Shown here: piece by piece, positions 33,501-47,934 of the stretch
How positions within the stretch are numbered: the first letter of the stretch is position 1
Layout: every line of letters begins with the position of its first letter
Assembly: GCF_964340395.1 (NCBI RefSeq)
Contig: NC_135568.1
Span: 10,438,276 to 10,502,275, forward strand
Origin: Glandiceps talaboti
Lineage: Eukaryota > Hemichordata > Enteropneusta > Spengelidae
Direction: 5' to 3'
Length of the DNA: 64,000 nt
Program-made: the position numbers and the translations under genes
Notes under the pieces: model-generated
What the model saw: only the letters and a program-made list of their open reading frames with translations
The model's database searches: none
Told to the model about the DNA's origin: nothing

Positions 33501-36500
33501 AAAAAATGTCTTTACATATGGTTGGCCGTGATGAGGCGCCCTCATACATCGATCTCTTATCGCGTTGTGACAAGTCTGATCAAGAATTCTGATTTTTTTT
33601 ATTCATGAGGCGATGAAACAGAAAAGTACGGGAATCAGTTATCACCACAGGTAAGATAGAAGCCTAGAGGTAATGGGTATAGTTCCGATGTGTTCATAGG
33701 GGGCTTATAAGCACTGTAATCGTCTCTGGAAGTTTTCAAGACTTTCTTTTGTTCTAACATACGCCGAAAGTTACCGAGAAAACCGTGATTTGCTCTTCGG
33801 GAACTATCGGCCTTTGCTTTACACAGCGACGCCAAACAAAGAAGCAAAGACCGATGGTTCCCGAAGAGCAAATCACGGTTTTCTCGGTAACTTTCGGCGT
33901 ATGTTTGAACAATAGAAACCTTTGCAAACTACCAGAGACGATTGCAGAGCTTATAAGCCCCCTATGAACACATCGGAACCATACCCATTACCTCTAGGCT
34001 TATATCTTGCCCGTGGTGCGAACAGATTCCCGTAATTTTCTGTTTCATCGCCTCATGAATAAAAAAAAATCAGAATTCTTAAACCATTTAGAGAGCGATG
34101 CTTGAGGGCACCCTATCATTACGGCGTACCATACAGACCCAGGCCGGAATGGGTTGATTCTCGGATCACCTGTTGCTATTTGCAATACAAAGAAATGACA
34201 TTTCTCACGTGCACCTGTTAAGTGATAATTCGTTTTCACTGTGCCCATGGCCCAAGTATACGTATAAGAGAAGTTTTTAATGCACAAACATAAAATTTAG
34301 GAGGGATTTTTGATAATTTAAGATAAATATGTATCTGCGATGGGAAATTATTCAATGAAATACAAATATGAATATAAAGTAGATGGCAGTATACATCATG
34401 AAAGCCCGTTTCTTCACAGACGTAAAAAAAATGTCTTTACATATGGTTGGCCGTGATGAGGCGCCCTCATACATCGATCTCTTATCGCGTTGTGACAAGT
34501 CTGATCAAGAATTCTGATTTTTTTTATTCATGAGGCGATGAAACAGAAAATTACGGGAATCAGTTATCACCACAGGTAAGATAGAAGCCTAGAGGTAATG
34601 GGTATAGTTCCGATGTGTTCATAGGGGGCTTATAAGCACTGTAATCGTCTCTGGAAGTTTTCAAGACTTTCTTTTGTTCTAACATACGCCGAAAGTTACC
34701 GAGAAAACCGTGATTTGCTCTTCGGGAACTATCGGCCTTTGCTTTACACAGCGACGCCAAACAAAGAAGCAAAGACCGATGGTTCCCGAAGAGCAAATCA
34801 CGGTTTTCTCGGTAACTTTCGGCGTATGTTTGAACAATAGAAACCTTTGCAAACTACCAGAGACGATTGCAGAGCTTATAAGCCCCCTATGAACACATCG
34901 GAACCATACCCATTACCTCTAGGCTTATATCTTGCCCGTGGTGCGAACAGATTCCCGTAATTTTCTGTTTCATCGCCTCATGAATAAAAAAAAATCAGAA
35001 TTCTTAAACCATTTAGAGAGCGATGCTTGAGGGCACCCTATCATTACGGCGTACCATACAGACCCAGGCCGGAATGGGTTGATTCTCGGATCACCTGTTG
35101 CTATTTGCAATACAAAGAAATGACATTTCTCACGTGCACCTGTTAAGTGATAATTCGTTTTCACTGTGCCCATGGCCCAAGTATACGTATAAGAGAAGTT
35201 TTTAATGCACAAACATAAAATTTAGGAGGGATTTTTGATAATTTAAGATAAATATGTATCTGCGATGGGAAATTATTCAATGAAATACAAATATGAATAT
35301 AAAGTAGATGGCAGTATACATCATGAAAGCCCGTTTCTTCACAGACGTAAAAAAAATGTCTTTACATATGGTTGGCCGTGATGAGGCGCCCTCATACATC
35401 GATCTCTTATCGCGTTGTGACAAGTCTGATCAAGAATTCTGATTTTTATTATTCATGAGGCGATGAAACAGAAAATTACGGGAATCAGTTATCACCACAG
35501 GTAAGATAGAAGCCTAGAGGTAATGGGTATAGTTCCGATGTGTTCATAGGGGGCTTATAGGCACTGTAATCGTCTCTGGAAGTTTGCAAGACTTTCTTTT
35601 GTTCTAACATACGCCGAAAGTTACCGAGAAAACCGTGATTTGCTCTTCGGGAACTATCGGCCTTTGCTTTACACAGCGACGCCAAACAAAGAAGCAAAGA
35701 CCGATGGTTCCCGAAGAGCAAATCACGGTTTTCTCGGTAACTTTCGGAGTATGTTTGAACAATAGAAACCTTTGCAAACTACCAGAGACGATTGCAGAGC
35801 TTATAAGCCCCCTATGAACACATCGGAACCATACCCATTACCTCTAGGCTTATATCTTGCCCGTGGTGCGAACAGATTCCCGTAATTTTCTGTTTCATCG
35901 CCTCATGAATAAAAAAAAATCAGAATTCTTAAACCATTTAGAGAGCGATGCTTGAGGGCACCCTATCATTACGGCTTACCATACAGACCCAGGCCGGAAT
36001 GGGTTGATTCTGGGATCACCTGTTGCTATTAGCAATACAAAGAAATGACATTTCTCACCTGTTAAGTGATAATTCGTTTTCACTGTGCCCATGGCCCAAG
36101 TATACGTATAAGAGAAGTTTTTAATGCACAAACATAAAATTTAGGAGGGATTTTTGATAATTTAAGATAAATATGTATCTGCGATGGGAAATTATTCAAT
36201 GAAATACAAATATGAATATAAAGTAGATGGCAGTATACATCATGAAAGCCCGTTTCTTCACAGACGTAAAAAAAAATGTCTTTACATATGGTTGGCCGTG
36301 ATGAGGCGCCCTCATACATCGATCTCTTATCGCGTTGTGACAAGTCTGATCAAGAATTCTGATTTTTTTTATTCATGAGGCGATGAAACAGAAAATTACG
36401 GGAATCAGTTATCACCACAGGTAAGATAGAAGCCTAGAGGTAATGGGTATAGTTCCGATGTGTTCATAGGGGGCTTATAAGCACTGTAATCGTCTCTGGA

Positions 36501-38134
36501 AGTTTTCAAGACTTTCTTTTGTTCTAACATACGCCGAAAGTTACCGAGAAAACCGTGATTTGCTCTTCGGGAACTATCGGCCTTTGCTTTACACAGCGAC
36601 GCCAAACAAAGAAGCAAAGACCGATGGTTCCCGAAGAGCAAATCACGGTTTTCTCGGTAACTTTCGGCGTATGTTTGAACAATAGAAACCTTTGCAAACT
36701 ACCAGAGACGATTGCAGAGCTTATAAGCCCCCTATGAACACATCGGAACCATACCCATTACCTCTAGGCTTATATCTTGCCCGTGGTGCGAACAGATTCC
36801 CGTAATTTTCTGTTTCATCGCCTCATGAATAAAAAAAATCAGAATTCTTAAACCATTTAGAGAGCGATGCTTGAGGGCACCCTATCATTACGGCGTACCA
36901 TACAGACCCATGCCAGGCCGGAATGGGTTGATTCTGGGATCACCTGTTGCTATTAGCAATACAAAGAAATGACATTTCTCACCTGTTAAGTGATAATTCG
37001 TTTTCACTGTGCCCATGGCCCAAGTATACGTATAAGAGAAGTTTTTAATGCACAAACATAAAATTTAGGAGGGATTTTTGATAATTTAAGATAAATATGT
37101 ATCTGCGATGGGAAATTATTCAATGAAATACAAATATGAATATAAAGTAGATGGCAGTATACATCATGAAAGCCCGTTTCTTCACAGACGTAAAAAAAAA
37201 TGTCTTTACATATGGTTGGCCGTGATGAGGCGCCCTCATACATCGATCTCTTATCGCGTTGTGACAAGTCTGATCAAGAATTCTGATTTTTTTTATTCAT
37301 GAGGCGATGAAACAGAAAATTACGGGAATCAGTTATCACCACAGGTAAGATAGAAGCCTAGAGGTAATGGGTATAGTTCCGATGTGTTCATAGGGGCTTA
37401 TAAGCACTGTAATCGTCTCTGGAAGTTTTCAAGACTTTCTTTTGTTCTAACATACGCCGAAAGTTACCGAGAAAACCGTGATTTGCTCTTCGGGAACTAT
37501 CGGCCTTTGCTTTACACAGCTACGCCAAACAAAGAAGCAAAGACCGATGGTTCCCGAAGAGCAAATCACGGTTTTCTCGGTAACTTTCGGCGTATGTTTG
37601 AACAATAGAAACCTTTGCAAACTACCAGAGACGATTGCAGAGCTTATAAGCCCCCTATGAACACATCGGAACCATACCCATTACCTCTAGGCTTATATCT
37701 TGCCCGTGGTGCGAACAGATTCCCGTAATTTTCTGTTTCATCGCCTCATGAATAAAAAAAAATCAGAATTCTTAAACCATTTAGAGAGCGATGCTTGAGG
37801 GCACCCTATTACGGCGTACCATACAGACCCAGGCCGGAATGGGTTGATTCTGGGATCACCTGTTGCTATTAGCAATACAAAGAAATGACATTTCTCACCT
37901 GTTAAGTGATAATTCGTTTTCACTGTGCCCATGGCCCAAGTACACGTATAAGAGAAGTTTTTAATGCAGAAACATACAATTTAGGAGGGATTTTTGATAA
38001 TTTAAGATAAATATGTATCTGCGATGGGAAATTATTCAATGAAATACAAATATGAATATAAAGTAGATGGCAGTATACATCATGAAAGCCCGTTTCTTCA
38101 CAGACGTAAAAAAAAATGTCTTTACATATAGTTT
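28934..38134. repeat. 9,201-bp (ten-monomer) higher-order repeat, copy 1
   Basis: Every landmark in this block recurs exactly 9,201 bases later. Spot checks: GAAAAGTACGGG (33621), CTCGGATCACC with CACGTGCACCTG (34160-34215 and again in the next monomer), GCTTATAGGCACTG (35555), TCGGAGTATG (35745), and the CAGCTACGCC variant (37518). All reading frames in the block have identical translations and spacing in copy 2, so there is no length difference. Confidence 0.92.
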
Positions 38135-41100
38135 GCCGTGATGAGGCGCCCTCATACATCGATCTCTTATCGCGTTGTGACAAGTCTGATCAAGAATTCT
38201 GATTTTTTTTATTCATGAGGCGATGAAACAGAAAATTACGGGAATCAGTTATCACCGCAGGTAAGATAGAAGCCTAGAGGTAATGGGTATAGTTCCGATG
38301 TGTTCATAGGGGGCTTATAAGCACTGTAATCGTCTCTGGAAGTTTGCAAGACTTTCTTTTGTTCTAACATACGCCGAAAGTTACCGAGAAAACCGTGATT
38401 TGCTCTTCGGGAACTATCGGCCTTTGCTTTACACAGCGACGCCAAACAAAGAAGCAAAGACCGATGGTTCCCGAAGAGCAAATCACGGTTTTCTCGGTAA
38501 CTTTCGGCGTATATTTGAACAATAGAAACCTTTGCAAACTACCAGAGACGATTGCAGAGCTTATAAGCCTCCTATGAACACATCGGAACCATACCCATTA
38601 CCTCTAGGCTTATATCTTGCCCGTGGTGCGAACAGATTCCCGTAATTTTCTGTTTCATCGCCTCATGAATAAAAAAAAATCAGAATTCTTAAACCATTTC
38701 AGAGAGCGATGCTTGAGGGCACCCTATCATTACGGCGTACCATACAGACCCAGGCCGGAATGGGTTGATTCTGGGATCACCTGTTGCTATTAGCAATACA
38801 AAGAAATGACATTTCTCACCTGTTAAGTGATAATTCGTTTTCACTGTGCCCATGGCCCAAGTATACGTATAAGAGAAGTTTTAATGCAGAAACATAAAAT
38901 TTAGGAGGAATTTTTGATAATTTAAGATAAATATGTATCTGCGATGGGAAATTATTCAATGAAATACAAATATGAATATAAAGTAGATGGCAGTATACAT
39001 CATGAAAGCCCATTTCTTCACTGACGTAAAAAAAATGTCTTTACATATGGTTGGCCGTGATGAGGCGCCCTCATACATCGATCTCTTATCGCGTTGTGAC
39101 AAGTCTGATCAAGAATTCTGATTTTTTTTATTCATGAGGCGATGAAACAGAAAATTACGGGAATCAGTTATCACCACAGGTAAGATAGAAGCCTAGAGGT
39201 AATGGGTATAGTTCCGATGTGTTCATAGGGGGCTTATAAGCACTGTAATCGTCTCTGGAAGTTTGCAAGGCTTTCTTTTGTTCTAACATACGCCGAAAGT
39301 TACCGAGAAAACCGTGATTTGCTCTTCGGGAACTATCGGCCTTTGCTTTACACAGCGACGCCAAACAAAGAAGCAAAGACCGATGGTTCCCGAAGAGCAA
39401 ATCACGGTTTTCTCGGTAACTTTCGGCGTATATTTGAACAATAGAAACCTTTGCAAACTACCAGAGACGATTGCAGAGCTTATAAGCCCCCTATGAACAC
39501 ATCGGAACCATACCCATTACCTCTAGGCTTATATATTGCCCGTAGTGCGAACAGATTCCCGTAATTTTCTGTTTCATCGCCTCATGAATAAAAAAAAATC
39601 AGAATTCTTAAACCATTTAGAGAGCGATGCTTGAGGGCACCCTATCATTACGGCGTACCATACAGACCCAGGCCGGAATGGGTTGATTCTGGGATCACCT
39701 GTTGCTATTAGCAATACAAAGAAATGACATTTCTCACCTGTTAAGTCATAATTCGTTTTCACTGTGCCCATGGCCCAAGTATACGTATAAGAGAAGTTTT
39801 AATGCAGAAACATAAAATTTAGGAGGAATTTTTGATAATTTTAGATAAATATGTATCTGCGATGGGAAATTATTCAATGAAATACAAATATGAATATAAA
39901 GTAGATGGCAGTATACATCATGAAAGCCCGTTTCTTCACAGACGTAAAGAAAATTGTCTTTACATATGGTTGGCCGTGATGAGGCGCCCTCATACATCGA
40001 TCTCTTATCGCGTTGCGACAAGTCTGATCAAGAATTCTGATTTTTTTTATTCATGAGGCGATGAAACAGAAAATTACGGGAATCAGTTATCACCACAGGT
40101 AAGATAGAAGCCTAGAGGTAATGGGTATAGTTCCGATGTGTTCATAGGGGGCTTATAAGCACTGTAATCGTCTCTGGAAGTTTGCAAGGCTTTCTTTTGT
40201 TCTAACATACGCCGAAAGTTACCGAGAAAACCGTGATTTGCTCTTCGGGAACTATCGGCCTTTGCTTTACACAGCGACGCCAAACAAAGAAGCAAAGACC
40301 GATGGTTCCCGAAGAGCAAATCACGGTTTTCTCGGTAACTTTCGGCGTATATTTGAACAATAGAAACCTTTGCAAACTACCAGAGACGATTGCAGAGCTT
40401 ATAAGCCCCCTATGAACACATCGGAACCATACCCATTACCTCTAGGCTTATATATTGCCCGTAGTGCGAACAGATTCCCGTAATTTTCTGTTTCATCGCC
40501 TCATGAATAAAAAAAAATCAGAATTCTTAAACCATTTAGAGAGCGATGCTTGAGGGCACCCTATCATTACGGCGTACCATACAGACCCAGGCCGGAATGG
40601 GTTGATTCTGGGATCACCTGTTGCTATTAGCAATACAAAGAAATGACATTTCTCACCTGTTAAGTGATAATTCGTTTTCACTGTGCCCATGGCCCAAGTA
40701 TACGTATAAGAGAAGTTTTAATGCAGAAACATAAAATTTAGGAGGAATTTTTGATAATTTTAGATAAATATGTATCTGCGATGGGAAATTATTCAATGAA
40801 ATACAAACATGAATATAAAGTAGATGGCAGTATACATCATGAAAGCCCGTTTCTTCACAGACGTAAAGAAAATTGTCTTTACATATGGTTGGCCGTGATG
40901 AGGCGCCCTCATACATCGATCTCTTATCGCGTTGCGACAAGTTTGATCAAGAATTCTGATTTTTTTTATTCATGAGGCGATGAAACAGAAAATTACGGGA
41001 ATCAGTTATCACCACAGGTAAGATAGAAGCCTAGAGGTAATGGGTATAGTTCCGATGTGTTCATAGGGGGCTTATAAGCACTGTAATCGTCTCTGGAAGT

Positions 41101-44100
41101 TTGCAAGACTTTCTTTTGTTCTAACATACGCCGAAAGTTACCGAGAAAACCGTGATTTGCTCTTCGGGAACTATCGGCCTTTGCTTTACACAGCGACGCC
41201 AAACAAAGAAGCAAAGACCGATGGTTCCCGAAGAGCAAATCACGGTTTTCTCGGTAACTTTCGGCGTATGTTTGAACAATAGAAACCTTTGCAAACTACC
41301 AGAGACGATTGCAGAGCTTATAAGCCCCCTATGAACACATCGGAACCATACCCATTACCTCTAGGCTTATATCTTGCCCGTGGTGCGAACAGATTCCCGT
41401 AATTTTCTGTTTCATCGCCTCATGAATAAAAAAAAATCAGAATTTTTAAACCATTTAGAGAGCGATGCTTGAGGGCACCCTATCACGGCGTACCATACAG
41501 ACCCAGGCCGGAATGGGTTGATTCTGGGATCACCTGTTGCTATTAGCAATACAAAGAAATGACATTTCTCACCTGTTAAGTGATAATTCGTTTTCACTGT
41601 GCCCATGGCCCAAGTATACGTATAAGAGAAGTTTTAATGCAGAAACATAAAATTTAGGAGGAATTTTTGATAATTTAAGATAAATATGTATCTGCGATGG
41701 GAAATTATTCAATGAAATACAAATATGAATATAAAGTAGATGGCAGTATACATCATGAAAGCCCGTTTCTTCACAGACGTAAAGAAAATTGTCTTTACAT
41801 ATGGTTGGCCGTGATGAGGCGCCCTCATACATCGATCTCTTATCGCGTTGCGACAAGTCTGATCAAGAATTCTGATTTTTTTTATTCATGAGGCGATGAA
41901 ACAGAAAATTACGGGAATCAGTTATCACCACAGGTAAGATAGAAGCCTAGAGGTAATGGGTATAGTTCCGATGTGTTCATAGGGGGCTTATAAGCACTGT
42001 AATCGTCTCTGGAAGTTTGCAAGACTTTCTTTTGTTCTAACATACGCCGAAAGTTACCGAGAAAACCGTGATTTGCTCTTCGGGAACTATCGGCCTTTGC
42101 TTTACACAGCGACGCCAAACAAAGAAGCAAAGACCGATGGTTCCCGAAGAGCAAATCACGGTTTTCTCGGTAACTTTCGGCGTATGTTTGAACAATAGAA
42201 ACCTTTGCAAACTACCAGAGACGATTGCAGAGCTTATAAGCCCCCTATGAACACATCGGAACCATACCCATTACCTCTAGGCTTATATCTTGCCCGTGGT
42301 GCGAACAGATTCCCGTAATTTTCTGTTTCATCGCCTCATGAATAAAAAAAAATCAGAATTCTTAAACCATTTAGAGAGCGATGCTTGAGGGCACCCTATC
42401 ATTACGGCTTACCATACAGACCCAGGCCGGAATGGGTTGATTCTGGGATCACCTGTTGCTATTAGCAATACAAAGAAATGACATTTCTCACCTGTTAAGT
42501 GATAATTCGTTTTCACTGTGCCCATGGCCCAAGTATACGTATAAGAGAAGTTTTAATGCAGAAACATAAAATTTAGGAGGGATTTTTGATAATTTAAGAT
42601 AAATATGTATCTGCGATGGGAAATTATTCAATGAAATACAAATATGAATATAAAGTAGATGGCAGTATACATCATGAAAGCCCGTTTCTTCACAGACGTA
42701 AAAAAAATGTCTTTACATATGGTTGGCCGTGATGAGGCGCCCTCATACATCGATCTCTTATCGCGTTGTGACAAGTCTGATCAAGAATTCTGATTTTTTT
42801 TATTCATGAGGCGATGAAACAGAAAAGTACGGGAATCAGTTATCACCACAGGTAAGATAGAAGCCTAGAGGTAATGGGTATAGTTCCGATGTGTTCATAG
42901 GGGGCTTATAAGCACTGTAATCGTCTCTGGAAGTTTTCAAGACTTTCTTTTGTTCTAACATACGCCGAAAGTTACCGAGAAAACCGTGATTTGCTCTTCG
43001 GGAACTATCGGCCTTTGCTTTACACAGCGACGCCAAACAAAGAAGCAAAGACCGATGGTTCCCGAAGAGCAAATCACGGTTTTCTCGGTAACTTTCGGCG
43101 TATGTTTGAACAATAGAAACCTTTGCAAACTACCAGAGACGATTGCAGAGCTTATAAGCCCCCTATGAACACATCGGAACCATACCCATTACCTCTAGGC
43201 TTATATCTTGCCCGTGGTGCGAACAGATTCCCGTAATTTTCTGTTTCATCGCCTCATGAATAAAAAAAAATCAGAATTCTTAAACCATTTAGAGAGCGAT
43301 GCTTGAGGGCACCCTATCATTACGGCGTACCATACAGACCCAGGCCGGAATGGGTTGATTCTCGGATCACCTGTTGCTATTTGCAATACAAAGAAATGAC
43401 ATTTCTCACGTGCACCTGTTAAGTGATAATTCGTTTTCACTGTGCCCATGGCCCAAGTATACGTATAAGAGAAGTTTTTAATGCACAAACATAAAATTTA
43501 GGAGGGATTTTTGATAATTTAAGATAAATATGTATCTGCGATGGGAAATTATTCAATGAAATACAAATATGAATATAAAGTAGATGGCAGTATACATCAT
43601 GAAAGCCCGTTTCTTCACAGACGTAAAAAAAATGTCTTTACATATGGTTGGCCGTGATGAGGCGCCCTCATACATCGATCTCTTATCGCGTTGTGACAAG
43701 TCTGATCAAGAATTCTGATTTTTTTTATTCATGAGGCGATGAAACAGAAAATTACGGGAATCAGTTATCACCACAGGTAAGATAGAAGCCTAGAGGTAAT
43801 GGGTATAGTTCCGATGTGTTCATAGGGGGCTTATAAGCACTGTAATCGTCTCTGGAAGTTTTCAAGACTTTCTTTTGTTCTAACATACGCCGAAAGTTAC
43901 CGAGAAAACCGTGATTTGCTCTTCGGGAACTATCGGCCTTTGCTTTACACAGCGACGCCAAACAAAGAAGCAAAGACCGATGGTTCCCGAAGAGCAAATC
44001 ACGGTTTTCTCGGTAACTTTCGGCGTATGTTTGAACAATAGAAACCTTTGCAAACTACCAGAGACGATTGCAGAGCTTATAAGCCCCCTATGAACACATC

Positions 44101-47100
44101 GGAACCATACCCATTACCTCTAGGCTTATATCTTGCCCGTGGTGCGAACAGATTCCCGTAATTTTCTGTTTCATCGCCTCATGAATAAAAAAAAATCAGA
44201 ATTCTTAAACCATTTAGAGAGCGATGCTTGAGGGCACCCTATCATTACGGCGTACCATACAGACCCAGGCCGGAATGGGTTGATTCTCGGATCACCTGTT
44301 GCTATTTGCAATACAAAGAAATGACATTTCTCACGTGCACCTGTTAAGTGATAATTCGTTTTCACTGTGCCCATGGCCCAAGTATACGTATAAGAGAAGT
44401 TTTTAATGCACAAACATAAAATTTAGGAGGGATTTTTGATAATTTAAGATAAATATGTATCTGCGATGGGAAATTATTCAATGAAATACAAATATGAATA
44501 TAAAGTAGATGGCAGTATACATCATGAAAGCCCGTTTCTTCACAGACGTAAAAAAAATGTCTTTACATATGGTTGGCCGTGATGAGGCGCCCTCATACAT
44601 CGATCTCTTATCGCGTTGTGACAAGTCTGATCAAGAATTCTGATTTTTATTATTCATGAGGCGATGAAACAGAAAATTACGGGAATCAGTTATCACCACA
44701 GGTAAGATAGAAGCCTAGAGGTAATGGGTATAGTTCCGATGTGTTCATAGGGGGCTTATAGGCACTGTAATCGTCTCTGGAAGTTTGCAAGACTTTCTTT
44801 TGTTCTAACATACGCCGAAAGTTACCGAGAAAACCGTGATTTGCTCTTCGGGAACTATCGGCCTTTGCTTTACACAGCGACGCCAAACAAAGAAGCAAAG
44901 ACCGATGGTTCCCGAAGAGCAAATCACGGTTTTCTCGGTAACTTTCGGAGTATGTTTGAACAATAGAAACCTTTGCAAACTACCAGAGACGATTGCAGAG
45001 CTTATAAGCCCCCTATGAACACATCGGAACCATACCCATTACCTCTAGGCTTATATCTTGCCCGTGGTGCGAACAGATTCCCGTAATTTTCTGTTTCATC
45101 GCCTCATGAATAAAAAAAAATCAGAATTCTTAAACCATTTAGAGAGCGATGCTTGAGGGCACCCTATCATTACGGCTTACCATACAGACCCAGGCCGGAA
45201 TGGGTTGATTCTGGGATCACCTGTTGCTATTAGCAATACAAAGAAATGACATTTCTCACCTGTTAAGTGATAATTCGTTTTCACTGTGCCCATGGCCCAA
45301 GTATACGTATAAGAGAAGTTTTTAATGCACAAACATAAAATTTAGGAGGGATTTTTGATAATTTAAGATAAATATGTATCTGCGATGGGAAATTATTCAA
45401 TGAAATACAAATATGAATATAAAGTAGATGGCAGTATACATCATGAAAGCCCGTTTCTTCACAGACGTAAAAAAAAATGTCTTTACATATGGTTGGCCGT
45501 GATGAGGCGCCCTCATACATCGATCTCTTATCGCGTTGTGACAAGTCTGATCAAGAATTCTGATTTTTTTTATTCATGAGGCGATGAAACAGAAAATTAC
45601 GGGAATCAGTTATCACCACAGGTAAGATAGAAGCCTAGAGGTAATGGGTATAGTTCCGATGTGTTCATAGGGGGCTTATAAGCACTGTAATCGTCTCTGG
45701 AAGTTTTCAAGACTTTCTTTTGTTCTAACATACGCCGAAAGTTACCGAGAAAACCGTGATTTGCTCTTCGGGAACTATCGGCCTTTGCTTTACACAGCGA
45801 CGCCAAACAAAGAAGCAAAGACCGATGGTTCCCGAAGAGCAAATCACGGTTTTCTCGGTAACTTTCGGCGTATGTTTGAACAATAGAAACCTTTGCAAAC
45901 TACCAGAGACGATTGCAGAGCTTATAAGCCCCCTATGAACACATCGGAACCATACCCATTACCTCTAGGCTTATATCTTGCCCGTGGTGCGAACAGATTC
46001 CCGTAATTTTCTGTTTCATCGCCTCATGAATAAAAAAAATCAGAATTCTTAAACCATTTAGAGAGCGATGCTTGAGGGCACCCTATCATTACGGCGTACC
46101 ATACAGACCCATGCCAGGCCGGAATGGGTTGATTCTGGGATCACCTGTTGCTATTAGCAATACAAAGAAATGACATTTCTCACCTGTTAAGTGATAATTC
46201 GTTTTCACTGTGCCCATGGCCCAAGTATACGTATAAGAGAAGTTTTTAATGCACAAACATAAAATTTAGGAGGGATTTTTGATAATTTAAGATAAATATG
46301 TATCTGCGATGGGAAATTATTCAATGAAATACAAATATGAATATAAAGTAGATGGCAGTATACATCATGAAAGCCCGTTTCTTCACAGACGTAAAAAAAA
46401 ATGTCTTTACATATGGTTGGCCGTGATGAGGCGCCCTCATACATCGATCTCTTATCGCGTTGTGACAAGTCTGATCAAGAATTCTGATTTTTTTTATTCA
46501 TGAGGCGATGAAACAGAAAATTACGGGAATCAGTTATCACCACAGGTAAGATAGAAGCCTAGAGGTAATGGGTATAGTTCCGATGTGTTCATAGGGGCTT
46601 ATAAGCACTGTAATCGTCTCTGGAAGTTTTCAAGACTTTCTTTTGTTCTAACATACGCCGAAAGTTACCGAGAAAACCGTGATTTGCTCTTCGGGAACTA
46701 TCGGCCTTTGCTTTACACAGCTACGCCAAACAAAGAAGCAAAGACCGATGGTTCCCGAAGAGCAAATCACGGTTTTCTCGGTAACTTTCGGCGTATGTTT
46801 GAACAATAGAAACCTTTGCAAACTACCAGAGACGATTGCAGAGCTTATAAGCCCCCTATGAACACATCGGAACCATACCCATTACCTCTAGGCTTATATC
46901 TTGCCCGTGGTGCGAACAGATTCCCGTAATTTTCTGTTTCATCGCCTCATGAATAAAAAAAAATCAGAATTCTTAAACCATTTAGAGAGCGATGCTTGAG
47001 GGCACCCTATTACGGCGTACCATACAGACCCAGGCCGGAATGGGTTGATTCTGGGATCACCTGTTGCTATTAGCAATACAAAGAAATGACATTTCTCACC

Positions 47101-47335
47101 TGTTAAGTGATAATTCGTTTTCACTGTGCCCATGGCCCAAGTACACGTATAAGAGAAGTTTTTAATGCAGAAACATACAATTTAGGAGGGATTTTTGATA
47201 ATTTAAGATAAATATGTATCTGCGATGGGAAATTATTCAATGAAATACAAATATGAATATAAAGTAGATGGCAGTATACATCATGAAAGCCCGTTTCTTC
47301 ACAGACGTAAAAAAAAATGTCTTTACATATAGTTT
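38135..47335. repeat. 9,201-bp (ten-monomer) higher-order repeat, copy 2
   Basis: This is the near-identical partner of 28934-38134. Homology at the same offset continues to 47457, where ACCACAGG replaces ACCGCAGG of copy 1. On the left the match fails at 38134, where copy 2 has AGTTTGCCG against GGTTGGCCG. Copies this alike, set within monomers that differ by several percent, indicate a single recent event or a duplicated assembly segment. Confidence 0.92.
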
Positions 47336-47934
47336 GCCGTGATGAGGCGCCCTCATACATCGATCTCTTATCGCGTTGTGACAAGTCTGATCAAGAATTC
47401 TGATTTTTTTTATTCATGAGGCGATGAAACAGAAAATTACGGGAATCAGTTATCACCACAGGTAAGATAGAAGCCTAGAGGTAATGGGTATAGTTCCGAT
47501 GTGTTCATAGGGGGCTTATAAGCACTGTAATCGTCTCTGGAAGTTTTCAAGACTTTCTTTTGTTCTAACATACGCCGAAAGTTACCGAGAAAACCGTGAT
47601 TTGCTCTTCGGGAACTATCGGCCTTTGCTTTACACAGCGACGCCAAACAAAGAAGCAAAGACCGCTGGTACCCGAAGAGCAAATCACGGTTTTCTCGGTA
47701 ACTTTCGGCGTATGTTTGAACAATAGAAACCTTTGCAAACTACCAGAGATAAGATGCCATTTTATAAGTAATTGACCTATTCATTTTTTTGTGAATACAT
47801 ATTTGTTTATTTTACGAAAAAATGTACCAGTTACAGCAACCGCAGGTTTGTTAGTAATGGTAGATTGTTAGAACCTATACACTTCAAGACCGTACAAATC
47901 CTTTTGTAGTGACAGATTAAGTAAATCCCAACTG

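Larger units (their letters stand above)
12642..47748. repeat. 35-kb tandem satellite array, about 38 monomers of 916-925 bp
   Basis: A head-to-tail array without interruption. The palindrome centre recurs at intervals of 916-925 bp from about 12650 to about 47650 (38 full periods, for example one anchor at 13527, 14445, 15365, 16289, 17213, up to 46679). Each monomer has two parts: a ~620-bp near-palindrome with ~300-bp arms around a short loop (CACAGCGACGCC), and a ~300-bp AT-rich linker beginning AGGCCGGAATGGGTTGATTC. Copies differ by scattered substitutions, length changes in A/T runs, and small insertions at a hotspot just after CATACAGACCC. The array starts abruptly in the loop and ends abruptly ~90 bases into a right arm. 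Short reading frames recur in every copy because the DNA is conserved; none matches a family I know. Confidence 0.98.

Noticed and set aside
13377-47682. Dozens of 60-108-residue reading frames in the satellite (for example beginning MLFGNHRSLL, MSQRDKRSMY, MCIKNFSYTY)
   Set aside because: They recur only because the DNA is tandemly repeated, overlap each other on both strands, and match no protein family I know. Several change length through A-run variation.
12642-47748. CRISPR-like array
   Set aside because: Repeats are regular, but the unit is ~920 bp with no unique spacers, and the surrounding genes are animal genes with introns.
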